Source of the DNA: Daedaleopsis sinensis
Taxonomy: Eukaryota; Basidiomycota; Agaricomycetes; Polyporales; Polyporaceae
Length of the DNA stretch: 64,000 nt
Reading direction: 5' to 3'
NCBI GenBank assembly: GCA_033807695.1
Contig: CM066300.1
Coordinates: forward strand, 2,666,001 to 2,730,000
The notes under the pieces were generated by a model. That model was given only the letters and a program-made list of their open reading frames with translations, did no database searches and was not told where the DNA came from. Position numbers and translations under genes: made by a program. How positions within the stretch are numbered: the first letter of the stretch is position 1; each line of letters starts with the position of its first letter. Shown piece after piece: positions 43,929-56,300 of this stretch.

Positions 43929-46900
43929 TTAGATCGTAGACTTGGCCCCTACTACCTCCTTGCCTTTGCCCAACGCATGCGCATGCGCACCCGCCACATC
44001 TTCGAGCAGGATATACTTTCCATTCTCCATCCGCACGTCAAGCGACAACCCCTGGGACGGTTCTCCCGAACGCCACACTGGAGTCAAACCAAACCAAACC
44101 GAGAGCTTCGAGAGGAACCGCCGCCGATGTGGCTTCCGCTTCCCAAGCGGATCATCCAGAATGCCCTCCCACCGGTACGCGGGTCGTGCGCGCACCGTCC
44201 CATCATCATAGTCCGTGCCGCCGCCGGTTCCAAGCGTCGAAGGACGAGCCAGGGTCTGAAGATCGATATCCTCCATGTCGAGCTCAGACGCGTCGTCGCC
44301 CAGGTGAAAGATGATTGCCTATACAGAAGATGAGTCGAGACAGTTCATAGTAGAGAGTACAGGCAAGACACATAAACGTACCCTGTCCTGACCATGATAC
44401 ACGATGTCGTTCATGCGAAGGTACATCTTGTTGAGCAGGCCTGCGTGGAAAAAATCGGAAAACTTCGGTTTCTTGTGCAGAAGACCCCGCTGGATGAGGA
44501 AGCTTTCTAAGGCCGCTCTTGGCAGGGGCGTGTATGCGATGGAGGTAGGGAAATGCGGGTTGAAGTCCGTGTCGTACTTCCTGAGCCCGCTTATCGTCTC
44601 CCAATTCCTCCTCCATAGGTCATCCTGCACCATGTTCGTCAGATTACGAATGGAGTACGAGAGAGGCATGTCTCACCCAGAATATGTACCACCAGCTCGC
44701 GAGCTCTGATCGTGCCACCACAGACCATCGCTCGTATGTGATCCCGATGATGTCCACGCTACTCGTAACGAGCATGGAGACACGAGAATCCCGTTCTGTC
44801 TCAACTGCACTCTCCGATATGCTACGAGGCTCTCGTGGTTGCTCGTAAACGTTGGTGAGGAACCGGTACGAGAGAGTACGCTTCTTCAGCTCGAACTCTT
44901 TACGGAAATGGTTCCGATAGTTATGCACTACCGCTTCCACATAGGAAAGCCGGCTGGGGATTAGGTGTTCGTTCATCGCCAAGAACTGTGCCAGCGGCTG
45001 ATTAACCTCGTAGTCGTCCGTGAGGCCGATTACTGTCCCGCCAACCGTAACTTCCTTGGCGTAGGTAAGCTCGACGTCGAAACCGCTACCGAGATCTAGG
45101 CCTTCCCATGGCACAGTTCCATTCCGCTTGATGGTGAACTTGCAAGCTTGATAGTGCACAGAGGTCTTTGCTCCATACCGTTTTCCCCAGCAACAGAACG
45201 TATCTCGGTCTCCGATATACTGCACACCGAAGGTGATATTAGCCAAATGTTACTAGGCACGAAGCAATAAGAGTTATACCTCCACGTGGTCATATGGCCA
45301 TCGAACATATTGACCATCGAGAGCGCGAAGTGCCATCCGGACTTGGCGCCTTTTCGTGATATCCTCGCTCGAGTTCAGAAACGCATAGCTCTCGAGATCC
45401 TTGACCTGATTGAGCACAGCTTGCGGGCCGTCATCGTATCGAATGACCTGAAGTCCGTCAGCGTACTATCACTCGTAATGGTGACGTGGACTTCACCAGA
45501 GTAGGCGGGAACGGGATATACCAGGCATGCCCAAAGAATTTGGTGCATCCGCGTGGAGCAGCACCGTCGGGTTTCCAGTAGCAATCCGGACCGGTGAAGT
45601 TGTTCACTATTGTCTCCTCGAGATACCTGAACCACTCAAAGTCTGGACCGGATACGAGCCTGACCGCCTTATGGTATGCCACCGAGCCGACTTCTCGCAG
45701 GATCTGTGCAAGCAACATCACATAGTCAATATTTTATTGCGAACGAGCAAGCGTACGCCCAACCTTCAGGTTCTCGACGTGCCTTTCGCCGGGGCTTCCT
45801 CTGAAACCGAGCAAGTACGGAGGGTATTCGTTGTCGCTCCCCTGCTTGAACTCCATCTTCTGCTCCTTGGGTATATGACAGCGCTCGTCTGTAAGCAGCA
45901 AGGTAGTGACAGCCTCCTGCCAGATCCGTCGCTTCGTGTGCGGCGAGTGAGATGATAGATCCAGCCTACACCAGTAAGTGACAAGGTCAAGGCGTGATGG
46001 AGATAATTGCTTTTGTACCTTGGTGAAAATATATCAATGCCTGGGATGATGATTAGATGGCACTCGATATGGGCATCGCTGACACTCACTGAAGTCAATC
46101 CGACGAGCGAGACCTGAAGTCACTAATCAATACACGCATACCGTGTACACTTAAGTATTCTCTTACGTTTGATAAGATGCCGTGTTCGGCCCATGTTGAT
46201 GATTATGAAATCTACCGTTGATGTCAGTCTTGATGAGGAACATACGACGAAAACCAAAACCTACAGAAACTGAGCCCATAAGTTACCACATATATTCTGC
46301 AAGCGCATCAGTCAGCGTCATTGGGCGGTATCGATATAAGATACATACACGTAAAGCACGGGTCCGTCGAAGATGTCTTGCCCGGGTATGTTCAGTGCGA
46401 CAGCGAGAGAAGCGGCAGATGTCAAGACGTAGTTGAGCCGAGAAAACCATTCACTAGCGTTGTTGACAGGATCCAAGAAAGGTGCAAAAACACATTGCAG
46501 AGTAAAGAAGACGAGCATGGCGAGAAGGAGCAGGATCTGACGAGCGACATCCACTTTTTCTCGAGCAGCGTTCCGGAAAAGGCAGTTGTCGGGATTGATG
46601 ACAGCCGTCAGTAGCAACGTGGTGAGTTTCGCGAATAAATAGATGGACTCATACGTAGCCCATCCTCTTCGGAAACCTAGAGTGTGTTTTAGCGCATACC
46701 ACCTAGAGCTACAATACACGCACCTCCATAAAGGAAGGAAAGAGGGTTCTGATCTCGATCGAGGAGTCGTTGGTATTCACGGTCCATGTCACTTTGGCTG
46801 CGGAGCGCGCCCAGTTCGGTGTAGCGATCGACCTTTGGTGTTACACGGCCGATAGTCTTGTGGAGATGTATGGGGTACCATATTGTGAACTGTTGTATGA

Positions 46901-48625
46901 TGAGTGGAATAATCATGCAGCCGTTGGGAAAGTACCCACCGCAAGGAAACACACGAGAGCGATCACCACAACAGCAGGCGCATAGTTCACCTCGTTCCGC
47001 AACATAGTAGTCGTGTAGCAGAAGTCCAACGGATCCCGAAATTCGTCGGGAGAGCCCAACGGTTCCAGTGGCACGGTTGCATTCTTGTACGGGTTTGGCA
47101 CTGCCCATAGGTCGTCCGACCACACGAGGACGTGAACGGCCATGGTGCTAAGCGGTAGATAGATCACAGTAAGAACGAAACTGCAGAGCACAACCCCCCA
47201 GGTATTTTTGAGATACGTCGTAGATTGTAACCCCTCCGGTATGACGACCGAACAGCACACGGCTGTCATCTTCATGAAGAAATAGAGTAGAATTCCAGCG
47301 ATAGTCATAAATATGACTAGGAGAATAAGAGACTGGAGAAGAGATGAAGCGAGATTGAGTGCAAGGACATTAGGACTATGCAATGCGTGAGTCGGATGCC
47401 TCTTAGGACGGCCGGATTGACATACACTGTTTGTAAGAGGAACACTCGCGCGTGCTCTGGCGGTTTGGTTCCGTGCGAGACTAAGGTGTGTCAGTATAAA
47501 GTTCCATAGTATGACCTGGTATAAAGACTCACGGAAGGTGCTGAGTAGCAATGCGAATATCTGAAGGGTGTCCACCAGACCTTGAATGCTGTAGAATGGT
47601 GCGATAGCGCTCGATCCCTGTTGGCCGTCTATCAGGATTGAGCTCGATGGAGGTGTGGTGATAGACAATACCGTAATACCGAGGGCGACAGTTAGAAGGC
47701 TGGAAAATATAGAGTCTCGATTCTTCCATGCAGGCGCTATTTTGGCATTATTCTCCAGGTCCGCGATAGTCGTGCCATCCAAACGTTCCAGGGGCGGGAA
47801 CATGGCGACATCAGTCGCCTTGTTTTTGCCCTTCTTGTGTTTCCCTGTTCTTGGAAATACAGGAAAATGGGGCATGTCGAGAGACGAGATGTATTCATCC
47901 AACTCAGGAAGAGCAACAGGTGCGGCATCTCTCGCCAATATTCGCGACAATGGAATCGGGGCGTGTGTACCGTGAACGCGAGATTGCTGTACAAGAGTGA
48001 CTGTGGATGAAGAGAAGGGCTGCTGCTTGTAGTCTGATGATACGGCGGAAGACGTCTCGGCCAAGTATATAGAGTCCTGTCGAGCACTCGGCCCGGCTAT
48101 GGGTACAGTCTGCGACGTGTCGCTAGAGCGAGGAAGCAACGACTGCAGCTCGATCGCAGGTTCGTGATCGCCCGCGTCTGTATCTTGCTGTTCGACCCAA
48201 CCTGACTTGTGTGTCCGTGCGGTACCCCGGGAGAATGCGTTCTGTTGTCGTCCAGAGACCGAAAGGAGCTCATCCGTTACGTCGCCATCCGCTACCTCCG
48301 TAGAAGCTCCGTACTCGTATTCCTCAGTACAAAGGAGAGGAACATATGTGGCAGTTGATCCAGCAGAGGTAGAGGGATCGGGGAAAGTGGGGTCATCTTC
48401 CTGGTCGGCAGTACTAGGCTCCCTCCGCCGCAGGAGAGGATGTGTAACGAATCGTGCGGGTGTGGAAGAAGGTACTTCAAGCGCACACTGTGCTGACCGG
48501 ATGGATGAAGCAGGAGGTCCCTTCTGTGACGCTTTGGGGTCTGGTCCGGGCGAGTCGCTGGGAGAGTGGGAAACCGTAGTGGGAGAACGCGATTCGTAGA
48601 GACCGACCAAGTCTTTCACAGCCAT
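43929..48625 (-). CDS. Very large multi-pass membrane protein, family not recognised
   Basis: One long spliced gene fits the minus strand, with a dozen or more short introns. The N-terminal about 300 residues (from MAVKDLVGLYESRSP) are disordered and Ser/Pro/Thr-rich. Hydrophobic helices follow: SIFSSLLTVALGITVLSI, LLQSLILLVIFMTIAGIL, WGVVLCSFVLTVIYLPLS, APAVVVIALVCFLAVGTF, FTIWYPIHLHKTIGRV, QILLLLAMLVFFTLQCVF and YVLTSAASLAVALNI, making seven or eight. A soluble C-terminal half of about 550 residues has WFRYLEETIVNNFTGPDCYW, FTIKRNGTVPWEGLDLGSG, DIIGITYERWSVVARSELAS and a basic-acidic tail ending GKGKEVVGAKSTI. I know of no match. Two adjacent genes cannot be fully excluded, but motif continuity across introns favours one. 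An alternative start lies at 48742. Confidence 0.6.
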
Positions 48626-48966
48626 CCTCCTGACGTAGCAAGGGTATGCCCGGCCGGTGATGATGGACACAGTAGCTAGGGAGTCATTACCAGTAGAGGT
48701 TGTAGAGCGTGGAAGGAGCAGAGCGCACCGGCGAGCGCCCATCGACACACCGCGACGCGATAGACGCGGTGGGTACTACTTCACGTGGCTCAGCTCATTC
48801 TCTCGACCTTCCCAACTTGGCAGGTGACGAAGTTCGACCTCGCGACAACTTTATGGCATCAACGTTAACATTCGGGCACGGCTACAATAGTGTTCTATAG
48901 TCCGAGGTTAGGCACTTTTTGTCTACACCTATAAGGTTCATCCGTTCAATTGCATACTTGAATACG
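48626..48966. other. Intergenic region
   Basis: Spacer between the 3' end of the DUF2235 gene and the 5' end of the large membrane-protein gene, both on the minus strand. Nothing recognisable is seen. Confidence 0.45.
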
Positions 48967-51365
48967 TTACTCAACCGCTAGGAGCTCCTTGACCAAGACT
49001 CCAATACTACTCTTCGTAATTAGCTGGTTGAACCAGCCGTTCAAATGCTCGGAGCGCGGGTCGCTGTCGTCTAGCGCTGCAACAGAAGAGACAAGGCTCT
49101 CCTCTCCCCCCGTGGGCATTTTAACCGATCCTGAGGTCTGTAGGATGTCGGCCCACATCCCCTTTACCTCCAGTTCCCATGGTAAGAGCTGGTCTACGAG
49201 ATAGGGCTTGCTCTTCACACTATCAACTATCTTGGGATCGAGGTTTGCTTGCTCCAAAACCGATGAATGGTAATACTCATGAGTTACGCGGTCCCTGTCG
49301 GTAGGCACCTCTCGAGACTGACGTTTCGCGAGGGCGTAGATCCCTGTCAGCGCGCTGAGACATTGTCAATGTTGCTGCGTTGCATAAGAGTGTATAATGG
49401 ACGTACGAGTGAGGCGGCAGGGTACCCCATGGCTTTTGGGGCTGAAGAAGAGAACAACTATAGTCGGTGTCGATAGACAGCACATCGTTGATGTTGGCCT
49501 ATGTAAAAGTTCGGACGGAGTCAATGTTAGGTATGCCGCCACATTACTGTAGATGCTCGTTACTGACGATCATCCAGTTCAAAGACAAATCCGACAGGTC
49601 GTGTTCCTTGAAGCCACCTCCGATCTACTTCTCATCAGCTATACATTAGGGTACCACAAAGGGTAACCACTCACATCGCAGTGCGTTCCTAACGAACATC
49701 ACATACTAGGTTTAGGCCAGATATCTCTTGAGCGAACATAAGACACACCAGTAAACCAGCACTGACGGGGAACGTGTCGTTCAGACGAGTGAAATGCAGT
49801 CCGCAATATTTTGGAGCATACCTGTTTTAAAAGCTGACCCTTCCTACGACCGTCTTCGGTCTGTTCAAACTTGGCACAGTTCTTGGTACAGATGAGATAG
49901 AGTACGAGGGCGTATAGCAATAAAACAGATCGAGACTTACAAAGTCAACGCGATCTTCATTTAACGCAAGAGCTTGGTAGGCACGCTCAATGTGGTGCCC
50001 GAGGTGCTTGTCGGGGAAGCCGAATATGTTCTTCAACTTCTCACTCGAGAGAGAAAGTTCTTCCGGCATGCCCACGGATCCAACGGTGTCAAACACACCG
50101 ATGACCCTTCGGACGACGACGTTTATATGAATTACGCGCAGCTTCGTTTCGACGGGAGTACTCACTTGACTGAGAAGTTCCCGGCTTTTTCGATGTCGCT
50201 GACGCGCTTCTTGCCAAGGCCATTACGGCCAGTCCAAGGCTCCAATTTCTCGTCGAGTTGCCGTTTCTCTACGTGAATAGTGACCGTTAGACCTGACGAT
50301 CGCTACAAACTCATGCGATATTACGCACCATCTTTGTTCTCCGCCTTGCCACGCTTTTGGTACAGAAGGAATATCGATGCGAAATGGTCCATCTGTGTTC
50401 GGTCGAGTACGCCTATGGCACCCTGTATCATGAAACATGAGCACGCTTTTGTTTCGAGTCATAGTGCAACCCACAATGAACATGCCGACCATCCTAGCGG
50501 TATATGCTCCCTGTGCGCCGGCCGAGTAGGAATGTTAACCCACTGTGCATGGATCTGAACAGCAAATCCTTCGCTCACCCTGGAGAAACCGAACAAGAAT
50601 ATCTACATCTTTATGAGCGCAGAATAAGATCTAGGAAGTAAGGATATGCTTTACTTCGTCTCCAGGGCGATAATTACTGGAACGATAATGAGCAATCTGC
50701 TCTCGCTGGTGTGCACTGTAATACTGTTCACTTACTGAGCAATAAACCCATATGCTTCTTCTACCTTCTCCGCTGGTACGGAAGCAAGTTGTAGTGGGAG
50801 CAGCTTTTTAAGATCAAGACCCACCTAGCGTGGCACCAGTCAAACCTGAGGCTGGTGATCAGTATACCACGCCTGCAGTAACTTAACAAGTACACGTCGC
50901 CATACCGCTTACGATCTTGTCATAGATGTTGTCGGTGCCGATTCCGTTCTGATAAAACACGACTTGGTGGATGGGCGGGTCGCTGGGCAACGATCCGTCA
51001 GGCCGCAGAGTGACGCAGAGATGATATTGGAAAGACGAACAAACGTTCATCGACATGATTGATGGACCTTGCGAGACGCTGCGTATGTGCGCAGTAGTCA
51101 GCACGGACAGATTCCTATGTACGTGGTCAATTTCGGACAGCTCACAAGAACATTGGTGTATTTCCATTTCTGCTGTATCTCGAGGCCGTCCTGCCAGGTT
51201 CTATATACACATAAGTCGATCAGCCTGAGCCTGCGAAGAAGAATTAGTAAGATACACAGCATACCCGTCGCAACAGACTATGATTCTCTTGCGAGAACCT
51301 CCTTGGATCGTAGCTGGAGGCGATGAAGCGTGGGCCGCACAACTCTGATTGGATGTTGCAGACAT
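48967..51365 (-). CDS. DUF2235 (Tle1-like) alpha/beta hydrolase
   Basis: Exons rebuild RKRIIVCCDGTWQDGLE, TNVLRLARSINHVDERF, DPPIHQVVFYQNGIGTDN, VEEAYGFIA, NYRPGDEIFLFGFSR and GAYTARMVGMFIV, where GFSRGA is the nucleophile-Ser elbow. Next come AIGVLDRTQMDHFASIF, VKVLGVFDTVGSVGMPEE with the catalytic Asp region, LGHHIERAYQALALNEDR (catalytic His region), then QPQKPWGTLPPHS and VTHEYYHSSVLEQ. It ends VLVKELLAVE. This is the DUF2235 domain shared with type VI secretion phospholipase effectors of the Tle1 group. Fungal members are widespread, and their substrate is mostly unknown. Around a dozen short introns were inferred, not all with fixed edges. ATG 51365 (MSATSNQ) is the chosen start. Confidence 0.87.
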
Positions 51366-51826
51366 AGGAGAGGGCGCCGCGGAGTGTTCGAGGGAGGAGT
51401 GCGAGGGAAGTGGTGGGGAATACAAGTTACTGACACCGGGCTTTGTGACCGAGCCTATACTTATACCGCGACCGGGGCGAGCGTCGTTCCATCTCCGCGC
51501 CGCGCGCAGAAGCACTGATCCGAGTGGTACATCTGACCGGAGTGTTAGTGCATACGGACAAACATAGCCTGGTCGCAACCAAACGCGATGGGACATATGT
51601 GCGGTGACAATCGACACGTCGCGCCCAAGCTCAGCTGCAAAAGTATCGTAGGTAATAATGTATCCATGAGATTTGAGCGCATCTACAAGCGTCACGCCCG
51701 TCGAATAGCTAGTTATAACAATGTCAGTCAATAGTACCGGTCGCTGTCCGTATGCCTCCTGAATGATATATGATCTATGCCACAAGACTCCCAATCCATC
51801 CAACACATAGTACAAGGACGAAACTT
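51366..51826. other. Intergenic region NUS1 / DUF2235
   Basis: Spacer between two minus-strand genes. It lies inside a long open frame (about 51899-51201) that is not supported as a separate gene. No TATA box stands out. Confidence 0.4.
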
Positions 51827-53017
51827 TCACTTTCCAAGGCGCATCTCTGCGCTGGCGAAATCGTCCAATGCTCGCCTGAACTCTACCTCCTGAATGCAAG
51901 GTGTATCGACCCTAGCGGTCAGCTTCCACCAGGTTTGTGGATATGGGTCCCAACTATCAACCTGCGTTAACCGTGAGGTTAAGGAGGGAGGATCAGGCTT
52001 ACTATATCTCGGTAAGTCTCATCTGCCAGGGAGGGAAACCTCCGAGTTCCACCGGAGAGCGCAACTGTCCTGCAGGCGGTTTCCGGTGAACAATCATCAG
52101 ATCCGGCGAAGGGAATCCATGTTCGCCTATATTGCGGTAACGCTTCAGTTATCGGCATCGAACCCAAAACAACTCCGTCTGACCTTCCAACACTTCGTTG
52201 AGCTGCTGTATGGAGATTGATAGAGGAGTGCAAGCAGTCGGCTCGCCAGTCCGCATGTCTCTGATCTGGGCCATGACCGATGTGGCAGCAGTCGCGATGG
52301 CCGGTTTGCTCGACCTATAGGAGACAATATGTAAGGTAAACGAGGGTTCCGGGTTTTCATCGCCTCCTACGAGTTGTGTTAGCTAGATACGATCTTCAAA
52401 TACGATGAGCCGAACCCACGAGCAACACGACGGCGCTTGAGAGTCTTGTTGACACTTGCTCTCCGTTTGGCATGAACAGTGGGAGACGGGAGCCGTATGG
52501 TGATAACACCGAGTTTCGGGACAGACGGTCTGGGATGGGGAGACAGAGGTCTGGAATCGGCGTCGTCCGAGGGTGGGGGTGTAGGGGGATATTGAATGTC
52601 CCGTTGAATAAACACCTCTGGGTCGTCCCTGATGGCTAGAGGCAATAACTGCTCACGGAGATCCGACGAAGAGTCTGCGAGTAGACCTGCAACATCCATG
52701 CTACATGATTACTTTCTCCATGTGGATTGCCGCATTTACCCACCTGCGCGGTCGTACACGGTAAGTCTCCGTACTCCAGCTACCTGGCACCAACTGGCAA
52801 CCTTCTCCACACTATCCAGCATGTACCTCTCATTGGCGTCCTCGTCGACTGTTGAGTTGGCTACTAGAGACAATGCGATATGTGACGGTATATTTGACCG
52901 CTCGGCGCGAAGAGGACGAGGCTCCTTTTGAAGACGAGAACACAGAGCCTTGAACCCCAGAATTAGGCGATATATGGCGTGGAGGAATACAAGGGCGACC
53001 GGTGCAAGCCAGGGCAT
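51827..53017 (-). CDS. NUS1: NUS1-type cis-prenyltransferase accessory subunit
   Basis: The first exon starts MPWLAPVALVFLHAIYRLIL, an N-terminal membrane helix. HIALSLVANSTVDEDANERY and VASWCQVAGVRRLTVYDRAG follow, the typical Nus1 block. A Pro-rich stretch comes next, then SSKPAIATAATSVMAQIRD, the IQQLNEVLEG helix, PDLMIVHRKPPAGQLRS and GGFPPWQMRLTEIY. The C-terminus EVEFRRALDDFASAEMRLGK preserves the R-x-G motif that Nus1 subunits contribute to the active site. Nus1 pairs with Rer2-type subunits at the ER to make dehydrodolichyl diphosphate for N-glycosylation. The catalytic Asp of Rer2-type subunits is absent, as expected. A LINE is inserted about 210 bp upstream of the start. Confidence 0.9.
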
Positions 53018-53146
53018 TTGAGATTGTCGCGTGAAGTCACGTCGGAGGACGTGTCCCTCACTGAACCAAGCGCGGCGAGGGTGGTGTTAGGGAATCTCGA
53101 AGGGAGGGGAGGGGGGAAGTTGAGATTGAACTTGAACGTGAAGAGA

Positions 53147-53154
53147 CTCTTATA
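53147..53154 (-). promoter_or_regulatory. TATA box for NUS1
   Basis: TATAAGAG on the minus strand about 130 bp before ATG 53017. It sits between the gene and the LINE poly(A) end, so the core promoter seems spared by the insertion. A CACGTG E-box lies slightly further upstream (53173-53178). Confidence 0.4.
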
Positions 53155-53385
53155 ATAACGGTTTATGTCAAGTCACGTGCTCACACTGTCTACGTGGGCG
53201 ACCCGGCTGCTCTTGAGTCTTGAGTACTTTTTTTTTTTGGTGGTGCTTTGTACTGTAGCAGGACGTGTGAGTCCCCTACGGAACTTGCAAAGTGAGAGGA
53301 AATCTGCACCAAGGGAGAGAAAAATGCTTTACGCACGCCGACCACGAGGTCGCAGTGTGGGACTCCCGGCGCTTACTCAGGCGGT

Positions 53386-56300
53386 TCATCCTATCCCAAG
53401 CGCGCTCTCGGATCTACCCACTAAAAACCCTTCATTAGCACTGACTGGGTGCTCCTCCCAAGGGAAGTTCTCCCAGGTATCCCCGGCTTTCGACTTAGCA
53501 CGGTCCCTGCCGCGTCTCCGGTGTTTGGCCTGGAAGAGGTCCATGTTCCTCCTCTTACTCATGGACGCCCGCCATCTGGCTTTAACTGCCTCCGGGGGCA
53601 GGAGTCCGGCTGGGTCCCCTTCATACTCGATGACCCTCCTGCATCTGAGCTTCCAGATAAGATGCGCTGATTCCGGAATCACGATCCGGTAGAAGCGGTC
53701 GGCTCGGCTGGATCCTTCCTCTTGGATGTGTTTGGTCGAGATAGCCGTACCTCCTAGGATCAGGCCGATGGTAATGGGGAGGGGTTGGATGGACTTCCTG
53801 GCCGCAGTTTCTCTTACTAGCTCCCATATTTCCGCCTGCCCAGGGGCCTCGCACTCCGTGAGGATGTGTTCGAGGGATTCCTCCTCCCCGCAGTGCGTGC
53901 AGGGCTCTCTGCTTTCCATGCCCGTTACGTTACGCCAGAATTTCCCGACTCTCCAGGCGTCGTGTACCGCTTTCCACAGGAAGTCCCTGATGTTCTTACC
54001 CACAGTATTCGCCCGAATGGAGCGCCACAGGTCTTCAGCTGTGAGCCTCATCCGAAGGTCCTGCTCAAAAGTCGCGATAATTCGATCAACCATGAGGTTC
54101 GTCGACCTCCGTGTTGCAGTTACATTCCTTCGGCTGGCCCTGATGGCTTTGTATGCAAGTTGTTGCGTGATGGTCGAGAGCTTCACGGAGTCGTGCACAT
54201 ATGCGAGGTCTGGGGCCCGGAGAGCAGCTGTTGAGTCTCGGAGCCCTCCCTCTCTTGCAAGTTCGTCAGCGCATTCATTCCCGTATACACGGTCGTGTCC
54301 CTTTACCCACCGGAAGGTTGTGGGTGCAGATCGGGCACGCAGTCTCGCAAGTAAGTCTATAATCTTCGTCGCATTGGTGATCCCCAGCCATCCTTGATCT
54401 TCCCAGTCATGAGCCCACTCAGTCATCGCAGTCATGACATACTTGGAGTCAGTGACTATGTGCAATTCAATATGCGGTGGCAGGGCACTGACGAGTTCAG
54501 CGGCCGCATGCAGTTCCGCAATCTGGTTCGTTTGGCGGTCACCTGGGACTCGTACTGAGATGTTCCTCGGGTCCTCAGGTCCGAACCATACTCCCGCACC
54601 CGCTCTAGGATCAATGCCTCCAATTCCAGTCGCGGACCCATCGGTGTAGGCTTCCGTGCTGGAGTCAGGAAGGGAGTAGGGCCTGGGAGGCCTCCTGACT
54701 GGCGGCGCGCGCAAATGTGGGACTGTTGCATCTTCATGTCCAAAGACACGGAAGATCTCGGTCGCATAGTCACCTTCGGCAATCGTCGGGTTGAAAATGA
54801 CTCTCCCTTTATCCGCTTTCGCAAGTATGTTTCGTTCCTTCCGTCTTTTTGTAAGGGAGAGGTTATCATTGATCGCGTTCACCGGGTCGACAGGTTTCCA
54901 TTTCGGAGTCAGGGCATCAATCGCCCTCTTGGCCGCCTTGGCGCAGTTATGAGGGTGTAGGCAGCCAATCCTCCTGTCGCGGCAGCAGTCTTCGCACCTG
55001 CAGTGGTTGGTTGTCCTGTGCCGGTCTGGTCCCGTGGTCGACAGTCTATCTGCCGCCTCTCGGGCATCCAGGACTGTGTTGACTCCATGTTTGTGTCGGA
55101 GGCAGGTGCCCGCAGGTGAGTTATAGTGCAATGCGGTTTCAGATCTGCCAATATGGTACCATATCGGCATGACGTCTTTGAGTCTTTCCGCGGGATTTCT
55201 CGCCGAGACTGTCAGTCGGTGCTCTTTGGCCACAGCGAGCATGCGCTTTATGTCGCCCCGTAGTTGCGAGGCTCCCCTCATGCTCGGCCACCATGTTTGC
55301 AGGAAGCAGTTTACTCTCGCAGATGCGTCAATGCGGGAGTCTTTTGCTAGCACGGCCCTGGCTGCCAGTATATCTGCGACAGCAGCCCATTTCGGGCGGG
55401 AAGGTGAGAGGTTCAGGTAGTCCTTGAGCCACATGAATTCGACGGCACTATTTCTAGTTTCGAGGTCCAGGAGCCCCAATCCTCCTTCCTCAATAGGCTT
55501 GTAGAGCGTGTCTCTCCCAATCATCGGGTGACGGTCTCCTTTCGATACGAAGTCCAGGATTATGCGGGTTGCTAGTTTCTGTATTCTAGGGGGCATACCC
55601 TGTGCCCGCGTGAGGAATTGGGTGCGGCCTCCAACCTCCATGCCAACGATGAGTTTGCGGGCTTGCATGGAGGGGTTCCTAATCGCCCAAGTGCTCAGGC
55701 GCGCACGGATGGAGTCCAGGATGCTCATCCATGGTTCCTCTTCGTCGATCGCATTACCGACTCTCGCGCCCAGGCAGCGTATGCTGCGGCCATCTCTGAT
55801 GACACTGGCATCAGCCGGGAGGGAGCGTGCTAGTGTCGAGTTATTAACCCCGAGCCCGATCTCGCTTCTAAACTTTCCTGTGCCTATCGGTAAGTATTCA
55901 GTTTTCTCAATGTTGAACTTTGCTCTCGATGCTGCACACCAATTGACCAGAATGTTATTCAGGATATTATAGTCGTCATTGCTCGACAGGAAAATAGTGG
56001 TGTCGTCTGCGAAGAGGATCGCAATTAATCTCTCAGTGAGTCCAGGGACGCAGAGTCCCCTCAGTGATGATCGCCTAATGTGGATCGCTAGGGGTTCGAT
56101 AGCTATGTCGAATAGTGGGCATGAGACTGGGTCCCCTTGTCTCGTTCCCCTCGTGATCTTGAAGCGCGAGCTGGGGACGCCATTGATCATGACCACGCTC
56201 GTTGCATTGTCGTATAGATGCTTCATGGTACGTACGAAGTTCTGGGGGAAGTTCATCGCTTCCAGGACACTCCATAGGTATTTGTGGTTGACCTTGTCGT

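Noticed and set aside
51201..51899. Minus-strand frame of 232 codons spanning the NUS1 end and the DUF2235 start
   Set aside because: Its ends coincide with real exons of two different genes; the middle has no motif and no start or splice evidence of its own.
53165..53692. Plus-strand frame crossing the LINE 3' end
   Set aside because: It runs through the poly(T) stretch and antisense to ORF2, so it is a shadow.
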